Source: Brachypodius melanocephalos (Eukaryota; Chordata; Aves; Passeriformes; Pycnonotidae). From it: a DNA stretch of 64,000 nucleotides. The stretch lies in contig VZSR01001854.1 of the NCBI GenBank assembly GCA_013398615.1, forward strand, positions 6,471,233-6,535,232, read 5' to 3'. The notes beneath the pieces were generated by a model. The model made no database searches. It was not told the DNA's origin and saw nothing but the letters and a program-made list of their open reading frames with translations. This document shows positions 1 through 12,287 of the stretch, in pieces. Position 1 is the first letter of the stretch. The number at the start of each line of letters is the position of its first letter. Both the position numbers and the translations under genes were made by a program.

Positions 1-585
1 AAAACAAAGTTACTGTCAGGTCTGACAACAATTCTCTGTTAATTGAAGTTAAGGATTAAATAATTGAACATAGATCGAAGTAGAGCTCTATTGCATTCTG
101 TAACACGAGTTAACATGTGTTGTTCTTCTGTAGTTCATGTAATCTAAATGCTAAAGCTGATCCCCTAACTGACACTAGTTGGAAATCAGTGTGATGGTGT
201 CAGCAGAATTCTTCTCTTTGTGTTCTTGTTAAATTCCAATGTAAAATTTTGTCTTAGAAGCATGTGCACATCAGACTTTATTCCTGTGCATTTCTGATGT
301 GCTACAGAATTGTGGTGTAACAGAACTATGCACTCTTCATAAGCATATATAAGGAAATCTTGGGGTTTAGTCCTGTCTGTATTTACATACAGATGTAAAT
401 GTATGTATTGGCATACATTTCTGCTTGCCCTTTAGGACTAAGGTAATTCTGTGTTTAGAATTGGAAGAAACTTTGGGTTGCTGTGTTCCATCCTTACGTG
501 CACATGGCCTTTGCAAATAAGGAGGTTTGCACTGTTCCAGAGTGTTTTAGAAAGCTGAGTTCTAATGGAGTGTGTGCAATGCCAG
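1..585 (+). other. SDHA: SDHA intron (3' part of the intron preceding the first exon in the window)
   Basis: Non-coding, AT-rich sequence upstream of the first recognisable SDHA exon. No other SDHA exon is visible here, so the window opens inside the intron that in human numbering separates coding exons 9 and 10. The acceptor (tgcaatgccag) has an unusually poor pyrimidine tract. It is accepted because the exon after it starts at the same codon and has the same length as human exon 10. Confidence 0.75.
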
Positions 586-3500
586 GTGATCACACACGTG
601 AATGGTGAGGATAAGGTGGTGCCTGGGCTGTACGCCTGTGGGGAAGCAGCCTCTGCATCCGTCCATGGTGCAAATCGACTTGGAGCAAACTCCCTGTTGG
701 ATTTGGTGGTCTTCGGTCGTGCCTGTGCCCTGACTATTGCAAATACATGCAAGCCTGGTAAGTCTCACTTTTCTAGAGACGTTTGCCTTTATGATGTAAT
801 TTCTGCCCAACAAAGAGTTATTACTACATGATTCAAATTTAGAATGATACAGGCTCTTGTTAGAAAAGGAAGAAATTAGTGTTGATGCTTTTTATAGGTG
901 TGTTTTTTGCCAGGCAAATGTTTTGACATTACTGTTTCCTTTGTAATTGATCCTTTTAAAACTAGAATTGGGCCAATGCTATTGGCAAGAGCAGTTAGAT
1001 TTTTGACAACACAGAATATTGAATGTGAAGACGGTATTCTCTACATACTGCACCATCTTCTACATCAAAATGTAATGTCTTACACTTGGCACTTTTGTAT
1101 AGTGGAATTTGCTGCCACCTTGCTGATGTATTTATAAGAAGGATTGACATGCAAGTGGTGAGAGAGAGATAGTGTGTATTGTAATATCTCATTCACTGGA
1201 TTCTCACTACTGCAACTTACATATTCTTAGATAATATGGTTCAGCAAGAGTTGTTGACCTGAGAAAACAAAGAAGCAAACCCTCCCTTCCAACCCCCAAC
1301 AAAATACTGAAAGTGGCAATTAAGTTGCCAGAGCAGCTGGAGTCAAGTAGTCATCTGTTTTCTTAGTGCTTGATGTCCAACCTGCAGAGATTGGTGATTC
1401 CTCATGGAATCAGCCTAGATCTTTTGGTGTCTATTTGATCTGGCTTGGCGCCAACATTTTTTTGAATCCTTCTCTGGCTCTTTATAGTTAGAAATTGTAG
1501 AAAAGGGTTTATTAATCTGAATGCAAAGCTATATATAAGATGAACTGTGCTGGTAAGATGCTGTATTTGCTTTGTTGCCCAGTGACATGTGGCTTCCAGT
1601 ATTAGAGGCAAGATGCAGGGCTCATGTCTGACTGCCAGGCTTATTGACTGGTCCTGGTCCCTTACATATCCAAGAAAACGTAGGAGGTTTGGGAGTGAGA
1701 GGACAAGGAAAGCATAGCAGAAGCTGGTAAGGACCTTATTCCATAGTTTAGAAGAATTTTCATCAAGTGCTGCTTCAAAGGAGTGAACAGCAGAATTTTG
1801 CCGAACTTATAAAATCTTTATTAATTGTTATAGGAAAGAATGGGATTCATATTCCACTGAGAACTTTAAATATATGGATAAAATTGGTTGGACTTCAGGA
1901 AAGTGACACTTAGTGTGAACCTCAGAGGAAGAAAACAGATTATGTTTTACTCAAATCTGATTTTTAGTAATTGATAGTCTCTGAAACTACCAGAAACCAA
2001 ACCGAAGCCTAACTACCAAATTTACTGAAATTTTCTTACTAGGAGAGCCAGTTCCCCCCATTAAACCAAATGCTGGTGAAGAGTCAGTTGCTAATCTTGA
2101 CAAGTTAAGGTTTGCTAATGGAAGCATCAGGACTTCAGAAGTGCGACTTAACATGCAGAAGGTAAGCCTGGGGAAGCTCTCAGGGACAGGGTGGAACAAG
2201 CTGCGAGCAGCTGTGGAGTTTGGTGACTTGGCAAAGTGCACTTCAGGATTTGCCATGCAAAAATAAAAGTTGTGAGAAGATTGTGTGTGCAGCAAAGGTT
2301 GTATCACTTTTGTTAATTCCTTCTTCCCTTCATGGTCATTCCCTTGTGTCGTTTACCTGCTGCATGATAGTGGGGTTTCAGTTGTTTGGGGTGAATGGAA
2401 GAATGTGGGGTTTTTCTGGCTGCAGACAAGTTTGAACTCAGAACAGCTCAGTATCAAGCTCTTCTGGAGCTATGGAAGTTCCATGGTTTCATATGCAACA
2501 TATCAAACTGATTTTGTTTTACTGTGTTGCAGGCAATGCAAAACCATGCTGCTGTATTTCGTACTGGTTCTGTACTCCAAGAAGGCTGTGAGAAGCTTAG
2601 CCAAATTTATGGTGATCTGGCTCATCTAAAGACTTTTGACAGAGGTAATTTGATAGCAAAGAACACACCTTGCCCAGAATACTCTAGGAAGTGTTGTTGG
2701 TGTTTTTGTGCGGTTTTTTGTGGTTTTGGTTTGATTTTTTATTTCTGTAAACCTAATGTGTTTCTTGAAGATTTTGACCATTTTGAATCTTTCAAAATAT
2801 TTTGTAGAGCCCTGTGTACTAAACATGATAATCAGGTAAAATACTTGACCTTAGCAGTCATTTTCTGGTTGAAAAATCTTTCAAAGAAGCAGAGATGGAA
2901 ATTGGATTTAAATGTATAAGGTACAAACTGCCCTGAGAACATGGTGTGAATTATTCAAATACTAAGATGAATGATGAACTTTGTCAGAAACTTCTGAAAA
3001 GGCCAGGGAGTTGCAGAGAGGTAGCAAGACTGTTCATAAGTTGAACACTCAGTTTTCATTCTCCAGCTGAGCAGATCACAATGCAGACAGATGCTGCCAT
3101 GTCTTGTGGTATATCTTAAGAGAACTTGGTTATTTAAGTGCAACTGATAATGTACCTTTGGTTCCCATGTATTTCTCTTGTTTGTAGACCATCTTCCATA
3201 GTATTGTAATATTTTACCAGGTATTGTGTGGAACACTGACTTGGTGGAGACCCTTGAACTGCAGAACCTGATGCTTTGTGCTCTACAAACCATTTATGGT
3301 GCTGAGGCTCGCAAAGAGTCCCGGGGTGCCCATGCCAGAGAGGATTATAAGGTATAAATATTTTCTGTGACCTGAATGTAGGATTGAATCTCCTTGTTAT
3401 GTGTCCTCAGATGGATTATTTTAAAGTTGTAATGTCTTCAGTGTTAAGATTAGTGTAATATTTGTTTGAAGTCCTATTTGTTTTGCTCTATCTCTTCTTA

Positions 3501-4379
3501 TTTGTTATTTATAAAAGGACCAATACATGGAATGCTGGGAATGATCTTGAGAAGAGTTGTTCCATGTGGACATCTGAGTGATTAGAGACCTCTAAACCAG
3601 GACTATAGTAATAAAATCATGGATGCATAAACAGGACCTAAAGATGCATAAACAGCATAATTGTCCTGTGCCAGGAAAGTTACCTTAGAGCCCTTGTTAA
3701 GCCTGAGCATTTGAAATTGGACACGGGCAGTGTTAAGAGAAAGCTTGCAGTTTGTTCAGAGACATGCTGGGTTACAGGTGAACTGAACTGCAGCTAATCT
3801 CGTGGTTTGCAGATACCATGTCTGGTCTGTACTAATCTCACTTTCTCCCTAGTTACGGGTAGATGAGTTTGATTACTCTAAGCCACTTGAAGGCCAGCAG
3901 CAGAAGCCATTTGAGGAGCACTGGAGAAAGCACACCCTGTCATACGTGGATATCCCAACTGGGAAGGTACTTTGAGCTTGGTGCTTGAGGATCTTTTTTG
4001 CTGTTCTCATAAACAGTCTTGGAAATTGTGGTCATCCTGCACTATTGATCTTTGGGAAGTGACTTTACTATTTGAGCTGGAATTGTGTTTTACCCTTGTG
4101 TCAGGCTAGTTCAAAAGCTTTCTTCTTCTAGTGGTGACAAAACGTGTTGTTGGGTGTTCAGTAGAACAGCTTTATGGTATTTCAAAGATTGAACTGAATT
4201 CTGACCATATAAAAATCTTAACTGTTGGGGTTTTTTGGATCTCATTCTCTGAATCCTGTTGTCCTGAAGTTCTTTGTTCCCTTTTACTTTAGGTTACCTT
4301 GAAGTACAGACCAGTGATCGACAGAACTTTGAATGAGCAAGATTGCCAGACCGTCCCGCCAGCGATCCGCTCGTACTAG
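586..4379 (+). CDS. SDHA: Succinate dehydrogenase flavoprotein subunit, C-terminal part (six exons, 5' partial)
   Basis: Catalytic flavoprotein of mitochondrial complex II, which oxidises succinate to fumarate and passes electrons to SDHB. Exons are 586-757, 2043-2161, 2533-2644, 3221-3351, 3853-3966 and 4293-4379 (stop TAG). All junctions are GT-AG. Exon lengths 172, 119, 112, 131, 114 and 87 nt equal human exons 10-15. They encode the last 244 residues, corresponding to human residue 421 to the end. The fragment holds the conserved YACGEAASASVHGANRLG segment, whose Arg matches substrate-binding R451 of human SDHA, then the C-terminal helical domain with GAEARKESRGAHARED and the usual end PPAIRSY. 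The covalent-FAD histidine and Rossmann fold lie upstream, outside the window. No frameshift or premature stop is seen. The introns (0.3-1.3 kb) hold nothing recognised. The next gene downstream is FH, which uses the product fumarate. Identification is firm; an intact paralogue cannot be excluded without the 5' half. Confidence 0.96.
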
Positions 4380-4468
4380 CAGCTTCCATCTCACTTGAAG
4401 CCCTCTCCCAGAGGGGCCAGTGTACATAAGCATAGCACAAGCAAACCAAAATAGTGTTGGCACTTAGC

Positions 4469-4620
4469 AATAAATGGAAAATGCTGACAAAACTTTTATC
4501 CAGCTTGTATTCTGCTGTGGCTTACTGTACATTTATTAAAAGTGGAATTGCAGAACAGTTTATGTTGTTTCACCCATCTGTCAAAAGGGACAGCGAAAAC
4601 ACAAAACGTGTCTAAATAAA
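4469..4620 (+). terminator. SDHA: SDHA polyadenylation signals
   Basis: AATAAA hexamers lie at 4469-4474 and 4615-4620, with an ATTAAA at 4535-4540 between them, all in the 3' untranslated region after the stop at 4379. The distal AATAAA is followed by a GT-rich stretch (gtcttgtatttgtttg) typical of a downstream element. Alternative 3' ends are plausible. Confidence 0.7.
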
Positions 4621-4722
4621 GTCATTATAAGTCTTGTATTTGTTTGAATATGCTGGTCTGTATATAATTACAATGCTCTTTTGTGAATATGTAGTTATTT
4701 CCATATTTTAAAAGAAAGAAAT

Positions 4723-4988
4723 GTGCTCAGTGACAGGACAAGGGGCAATGGGCACAAACTGAAGCACAGGAACTTCCATCTAAATATGAGGAAGATGATC
4801 TTTGAGAGTAGTGGAGCACTGGAACAGGTTGCCCAAAAAGGTTGTGCAATCTCCTCTGGAGATACTAAAAGCCTGCCTAGCTGTGATCCTGTGCAACCTA
4901 CTCCAAGTGAACCTGCTGATGTGCAGGGGGGTTGGACTAGAGGACCTCCAGCAATCCCTTCCAACCCCAGCTATTCATTGCAATAGTT
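4723..4988 (+). mobile_element. CR1 LINE 3'-end fragment
   Basis: The sequence matches the conserved 3' terminal region of avian CR1: ggcaatgggcacaaactgaa, then the ggaacttccatctaaatatg segment, then ggagcactggaacaggttgc and a gggttggactagaggacctc-like end. It is 5'-truncated and has no intact reverse transcriptase frame. The open frames across it are by-products of the repeat. It sits between SDHA and FH. Confidence 0.85.
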
Positions 4989-5769
4989 TTAGACAAGATG
5001 GAGATGCTGAATTTTGTGATGTGGGGACTTAAGCGTCTTTGTTCCTGACTGTAACTAACACTTGAAGAAGATGATATTATAGTAGTAGTTATAACTTTCT
5101 ATTGTACTGTTTTATTAAAAGAGTTTCACTTAGTTCATCTGATATAGAATAATATAGATAATAATATTACCCAATCTTTATTGTCTCTGGAATTTCTGAA
5201 GCCATTTTAGTGGCATGCTCCGTGTATTTCCTAAACACTCTTCTCAGAGGAGCCAAGGGGCAAAAGACTTGCCTAAATATTAAAGCTTACAAGACTTGGT
5301 GTGCTTTTAGTGACAGGATGTAACTTGGAAGGCATTAATAGAGCAGATTGTGGCAACATTTCTGTGAATAACCCAGTTCTAGGACTGAAGGGTACCTATG
5401 CAGATTGCAATGGAATGAAGCATTCTCCGTATTAGACCAAAAAATTGTTTTCTTAACGGCTGAATGTTGGCTGCTCTTGGAAAAAAAACAGAATGTTCGA
5501 AAACCTGAAATGTTCGAAGTTGCTCCTGGTGGCTGGAAAAATGGAATATACCTTCTTTAACGCTCGAAGGGTTTCTGCATTTTGCACTAGGGAGAGATGC
5601 AGCATGTCGGCTCACTCTGCCTTCCTGGGTAGGAAGTAAGGAAGAGGCTGCACCTTGACTTGGCTTTTTTCGTAAACGGAGCCTTGACTGCCATTGGGAA
5701 GGAGGGAGTAAGGTTTTATACATCTTCGAAAAGGCTAAAGTAAGGCAGAACAAGCTCATGCTTTTTTTT

Positions 5770-6500
5770 CCCCTCGTGGAGAAAGCGCTGCCGCCGCGCT
5801 TTTCCCGCTGCCCTTCGCCGGGGGGTTTTCCCAGGTTTTCCCAGGCCGGGCGGACCCGCCGCAGGGCCGCACTCAGCGTCTGCCGCTGCTCCAGCGGCCG
5901 CCGATTGGCGCGGCGGAGCCTCCGGGGCCGGGCGCCGCCGGCACCGTGACGCTCATCCGGGGCGGTCCCGCCTCGCCTCCCGCCCCCGCGATGCTCCCAG
6001 CCCCCGCCACCATGCACCGCTCACTCCGCGCTTGCCGCCGCCTCGGCAGCTCAGCCGGTCTTCTCCTCTCCCGGCCGCCACCCCCGCTGCCTCCCGCCAC
6101 CCCCGGCCGCTGGATCCCGGCGCCGCCCCGCGCCGCCATGGTAAGCCCCGGGCGGGGAGCGGGGAGCCGTGACCTCTAAGTGCCACCGCCGGCCGCCGCC
6201 GCCCTCGCTCCGCCCCCGCCGGGATCAGGGAGCGGGTGGTGACAGGGCGAACGCTGCCGGCTGGGACTTTCATCCCGTGTGTTGCTCCGTCGGGAGCGCG
6301 CCGTTATCGGGAAGATGAGTCCGCCATCCTCTGCCGGGCTCTTGCGGCCGTTTCCCGCATCGCGGCTCGGCCCCGCTGGGCAGGCGCTGCCGGGCAGGCC
6401 GGGATGTGCAGCGCGCAGCTCTCCCGAGGCGCTGCCCGCGCTGAGATTCACGGCCCGAGCAGGGCCCTGAGCCGGCACGGTGTGGGCGGGCAGGGCGGGC
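5770..6500 (+). promoter_or_regulatory. FH: FH promoter CpG island
   Basis: A sharp rise in G+C and CpG density spans the FH start codon and the beginning of intron 1. An inverted CCAAT box (ATTGG) lies at 5904-5908, about 100 nt before the ATG, and no TATA box is evident. This is typical of a housekeeping promoter. The 1.1 kb between the SDHA poly(A) signals and this island holds only a CR1 fragment and unremarkable AT-rich sequence. Confidence 0.75.
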
Positions 6501-9500
6501 ATCCTGCCGGGAAGGAAAGGGGTTACTGCAGGAGCTGCTCCACAGAGCTGCGCTGTGCGGCGGCTGCTTCCACAGGAATTTCAGGCGCTTTCTTGGAGCT
6601 GTTGAGGTGCAAATAATAAAAAGCTGTATCTTCACGGGAATGGGAATATTCGTCATTGGAATAGCTTTGGGGCTGCCTGAAAACTAGAGAGCTTTCAGCT
6701 GAGAACTGCCCGGCACTTCTGGCAGGCATCAGTAGTAGATGTTCGTGTGTAATCGTATAATCAGTTGATTGTCGGGCTTAGATGCGAGTGGGACTTGATT
6801 GTTCCGTGCGGTTCAGCATAGAAACAGAAACACTATTTGGATAAGGAACTTCAAATCTCAGTACTATCACCTTGGATGTTGCATGGAAGCCTTAGTCTCA
6901 AGTGTATCTTTGTGAGTTCACTCCTTAAAAGGAGGTCATGTAGACTCTGAGAAGAATCTCAGCAGAAGGTGGTATGTTCGGGATTTTATTGATTCCTTAG
7001 TTTACTAAATTAGTTAATAAATTTATCTAGAACATCAGTTTCCAATTTGTAATATTAATGAAGGTGTAAAAAGTAGCACTTAATAAAAGAGGCTTCCCAG
7101 CAAGTGAAAAAACTTCATGGTGGGTGAAACTTAGCTGCATAAGAGAACTGGTGTCAGAGCAGAATATGTAACTCAAACCACTGGCTTGTTGGATGGTTCC
7201 CTTTTCTATTTTGCCATTTGGCCTTGTCTGAGGAAAACATTACAAATCATGGCCTTCATTCATTTGATGAAAACTTGGTATTTATGAGTTTGGTCTGCAG
7301 TCTTACAAGAAAGACATGTGTTTTGCTCTTTGCAGGTCAGAAACGTGACCAGTCCTGTGTGTTTTGAGTTTCTTGAGCTCAACAGCACTACCTAAAACAT
7401 CCCTCAGTGGCTGTTGAATTTTTACAGGAAAAGTTCTGTATGTTTTTATGTAAAAGAGGAACCACCAAAAGATGTACTGGCCAGTATTTAAATTTAAAAA
7501 ACTAGCCACCCAACAAACCCAAGCCATCACTTTTTGGTGTTTGTAGAGAATTTTTTCAGTAGCAAGAGTTGTTTTATAACACATTGTATATGTAGATACA
7601 ACCAAATATTCATGCCGTTCTGGTATGTTTATTGTGTTGCTTTTATTTAGAGCTAAATTGCACAAGATGTTTTAAATGGAATTGTCAGAATGGTCCTTCT
7701 GTAACTAAACATTGCAAAGTATTTGGGTTTGGGTTCTAAAGGATAAATTTCAGAATTTGTGACTCAAGTTATGTTATTAAAGAGAAATTAGGCTTAAAAA
7801 TGGAAGCATTCTTCGTCTGCTAAAGGAGAGCAGTAAAACATAAATTGCACATTCTGATGGCCTCAAAAGACTGCTTTTGACCTGGTAAAAATGATGGTTC
7901 TTTGAATTGAAATACTTATCTCCAAAAGTTGCTGCATCCATAAATGAGAATGTAATTTTCCACAGGAAGCATTTTTGTGGCAGTTCTTCTGTTTGAATAT
8001 CTCTGATGTGTTATGGTGCAATCAGTTCTGATCAGTTCCCTGCAACAAGGCAGAAGTACAGTTCTATTTGCCTAACTGTAAGCTTTGGACTGTGTTTGAG
8101 TTCTAGGGGTTTTGGAGGGCTGAGCAAACCTTGTCAGTCCTCTTAAGGAAAAAAAAAAATTTGTAAATGTGCAGAACAGTAGTTGTGAGCAGAGCCTTGC
8201 TTGTAGCTAGGATAGAAATTAGGTGAGCACAGGAGTTCACGTTGGCTACTGGCAGAGTTGCCAAGCCTCCTTTTGGCTTCTCCTGAGGTCCAGAAGTGGG
8301 GGAGTAGAGGCTTGATGGAATGTGCCACTGATGCACCATTTTACAGCTGGTCCTCTGGGTCAGAGGGTGACTGCAGAAACCGCTTTACATGCAGGAGCTG
8401 GGACCTTTAGCTCATAAAGCCTCTCAAGAGGTTGAATTCTGGCCAAGGAGCAAGGGAATCACGTTAATTACATTCGCACTCAGTGGCTGCTGCAGGCTGC
8501 TACACCAGTCTGAGAGTAATGCTGCAGCTCAGTTCCTTCAGTCTGCATGAAAAACATCACTCTGCTTTTTTTTAACCTAATGGCACCCGTTGCACTAGGA
8601 ATCAGCAAATTACATTCTTCTTAAAGCACCTTGCCATGTTAACTTCATTGGAATTTATGAGCATGGAATTGACTTGGAAAGTTGGGTTTGTTTAATAATG
8701 ATTTCATTGTTGAAAGGTACTTGTACGAGGATGTAATGATCCTATTTATCTTTGTTTCACCATTGTTGACACTGGAATTATATAAGTTTGAGGAATCAGT
8801 TGTGCAACTGCTAGCTTTTTTGTCTAAAAGGTTACATGTGGTTTAACTTTTTATATTGTTCGAGGGCGTATACTTTAAGGTATTAAACCACTGGGCTGGG
8901 AGCTGACTGAGCTCTGCTTATCCAGCTCTGTGAAAGCTTTGCATTGTGTGCTTTTACAAGGTGTCCAAATGTTAAAAGCAGGGATTTTGAAGACAGTGAG
9001 TCAGTGATCCCAACCGTTGGAATATTAATGTGTGCACGTGTATGGTAAGACCCACAAGCATACCAATTAAACATTTTTGGTAGTGATATGCTAAAGAATC
9101 ATTGACTATATTCTGTTTCTTGTTAGTGTGTAAATGAATGCCAGGTGACTCAAGCAGGACAAAGAGGATTAAAGAACGTAGGAATGACTTACTGTTCCAC
9201 AGTAAGCTTTCTGTCCTTGAGGAGTCAGTGCCTGGGAGAGCACCAGCCAAAACACAAGATGTGGTATCACAGACCCCGACAAGTCTGCGATTCTCAGAGG
9301 TGTCGGATGAGAATCTGCTGTGGCTGATATGAAGAAGGACAGGCACACTTTGATGCAATCCGAAACAGAACTGGTTTTAATGAGCAAAACAACAAACAGT
9401 AATCCAAACTCCATATGAGGGTGCAAAGGAGGGCCAGGGGGTTACAGTAACTTATATAGGGTAAGGTTTAGGCGGAGTCTGAAGGATAGGGTCCAGTGGG

Positions 9501-12248
9501 GTAACACGATAACAAATATTCATAACTGCAGTAAAAATAAACCAATCATGGAACAGAGAACAGAGAACTTTCTAGTCTTACTAAGTAGATATAATATATA
9601 ATACAGAGCACCCATGAAGCTTTGAGGGTCAGATTTCTCTCATCCTGACCAGGGGGATTTTTCCTATGGCCTTAGCTCAGAGATTTCTTGAATCCCAGCA
9701 ATGTGGGGAGCAGGATAGCCATGTGAGAGCTAACCCTTGTGGGCTGGGCTGCAGTTTCTTCCAGTTCACCGGTACCACCTCCTCCGAAGTACTCAAAGTG
9801 AGCAGGGCTGGTGTCTCTGGTATGTGACTGATGGTACCTGATGGCAGAGTGTCTCCATCTGGCTGGGAATGATGCTTAGAACAGTAAAGAAGCTGCGACA
9901 CTTCCCTCTCTCTGCTGTAGCTTGCCATCCATGGGGATGTAAACCTGGGTGGGCAGAAGGTCAGGGCTGCTGGAGAGGGTGTTCTGGCCAATACCCAGCT
10001 GTGCCTCTGTCTAAGAACACTGAGACCCACTAAAGGAGGAGCAAGTAAAATGAACAAAGAAGAGAAAGGAACAGTTTGACTTCAGAAGTGGACTCCTAGG
10101 GAAGAGTAGAAGCTGTGTGGACATAGATAATGCTTTCACCCTTTTCTGACCCAAACACCTCGAGTGCTGTGTCCAGGTCTGGGCCTCTCAATTCACAGAG
10201 GACATTGAGGTGCTGGAGTGTGTCCAGAGAAGGCCATTGAAGCTGGTAAAGAGTGAGGAGCACAAGTGCTGTGAGGAGCAGCTGAGGGAGATGGAGATGT
10301 TTAACCTGGAGAAAGGAAGGTTTGGGGTGACCTTATTGCTCTCTACAGCTCCTGAAAGGAGGATGTTGCTAGGTGAGGGTTGGCCTCTTCTCCCAAGCAA
10401 CTAGTGACAAAATGAGAGGAAATAATCTCAGGCTGTACCTCAGGGGAAGTTCATGTTGGACATCAGGAAGAATTCATTCACTGGAAGGGCGGTCAGACAT
10501 TGGAACAGGCTGCCCAGAGAGTGGTGGAATCACGATCCCTGGAATTTACAGAGTGATTGGCTGTGACAGTGCTGTGCTTTAGTTGGCATGGTGATTTTTG
10601 GTCAGAGATCGGACTTACTGGTCTTGGAGGACTTTTCCCATCTTAATGATTCTATGATTTTCACATCAGGGTGTTTCCTGAGGCTGTGATTTTTCTGTGT
10701 AATAATCCAGTTTAGATCTTTCTTCTGAGGGCTTATCTCATCTTCCCTGAAGTCTTGTGGGCTTCCTGCATCCTCAGCATCAGCTGGCAAGGAGTATTTT
10801 CAGTCTGTGACTTGTGTGAAGCTTCTTTTCCCTTGCTTTGAGCCTGACTCCTACAAGCATATTAGGGCTCCTGTGTCTTGTACTGGAAGAGACAGTAAGC
10901 ATTTAATACTGGTTATACCTCAGTTTTCCTTCAATCCCCAGGTTATCTTTTCTTCTGAACAAAAAAGTCACTTGTCTTAAGAAAGCTGCTCCCTAGCTTT
11001 TGTCAACTTTATTGCCTTTGAACTGTTTCCAGTAATACACGTTTTGGGCATGAAAGAACCAAATCTGCACAAAGACCTCAGACTGTCAATGAATCATGGT
11101 GCCACAGCAGTTTTTCTGTTTGTATCCTCCAATTTCTTGATAGTTCCTCGCATTTGATTTTTGTCTTTCACTGCACTGCAAGACTGACTTGACTCTATTG
11201 ATAAAGAGGTTTATTTCTCGAGGACTCACCTCTGAGGATCGTGGTTAGGTCAGGAACTTGGCACTGTATATTTATATACCTTGCCTACAGGGCTGAGATT
11301 GTTTTACTCTATCCATGATAAAGAAATGAAAAAGACTTCTCCCCCTTCCTGAAGACTTTTGAGAGAAGGTAATCTCCTCTCCTGGGAAAGGATGAATACC
11401 ATTCTCATGGAAAATTGGGACTTTGCTGACCAAGGTGTGGAAAGAGGAAGAGTAAACTGTTCTTGCTTCCTGTCAGTTCCATAATCTTTGTAGAGCTGCA
11501 TATGAATGTGATCACATCATCACAAATTAATGGGCTGTTCTACAAAAATAATTACTTTTTTGAGAGTCTGTCAGCTAAAATTAATATAAGCTGTGCCTGT
11601 GTTAGATAAAGCAGATGTTGGGTGGATATGTGACACAGAAAAATACCATACATAAATATTGCACAAAATATACCTAAATATAGTTCCTTTGTGTTGCACA
11701 GCTAGAGAGCGTCTGTGTTCCTGGTTTATTAGGCTAGAAAGGATAATTAATGGTCAGTAACTTGGTACTGGATTAGTCAGTTGCTCCCTTCCAGTATTAA
11801 GTGTCTGGTGCAGTGTGGATTTCAAATTGGAATTATGTTACATGTGTGTTGATTGCATGGATGCTGCCTGAATTCTTACCATGCTACTTCTCCAGCTGGG
11901 TTTTAACAAAACATCCATTCTGTAAATTGTGAACTAAGCTACTGATTCTTTGCAAAGGAGAAATAGAGTCTCTGATCAGGGTGAGGTTTCATGCCATGGG
12001 CACTGAGGTCTTAAGCCTTGTCGTGCTGGCTGTCACCATGGGTCAGCTATGGTACACAGTTTGTAGTTGTGGCTTTTAGTGAGATAGTGCTCAAACTACA
12101 AAAATGTCTCAACTTTGAAGATATAATTAGAAACATACCTCTGACTAGCTGCATGTCTTGGCTTTGTATTTTTTTCCATCTTCTTTTTCTTGGCTACCTG
12201 CTTTCAAAAAGAATATACCAATTGCCAGTGGTGGTGTTTTTGTTGTTG

Positions 12249-12287
<39 letters not shown>

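Noticed and set aside
565..831. ATG at 565 as a start of a short SDHA-like gene
   Set aside because: The in-frame ATG lies in intron sequence before the conserved 586 acceptor. The exon ends at 757 with a perfect donor, so it is an internal exon.
5379..6017. 212-codon minus-strand frame upstream of FH
   Set aside because: Half of it is CpG-island composition and half is AT-rich spacer. It has no domain or splice context and is antisense to FH exon 1.
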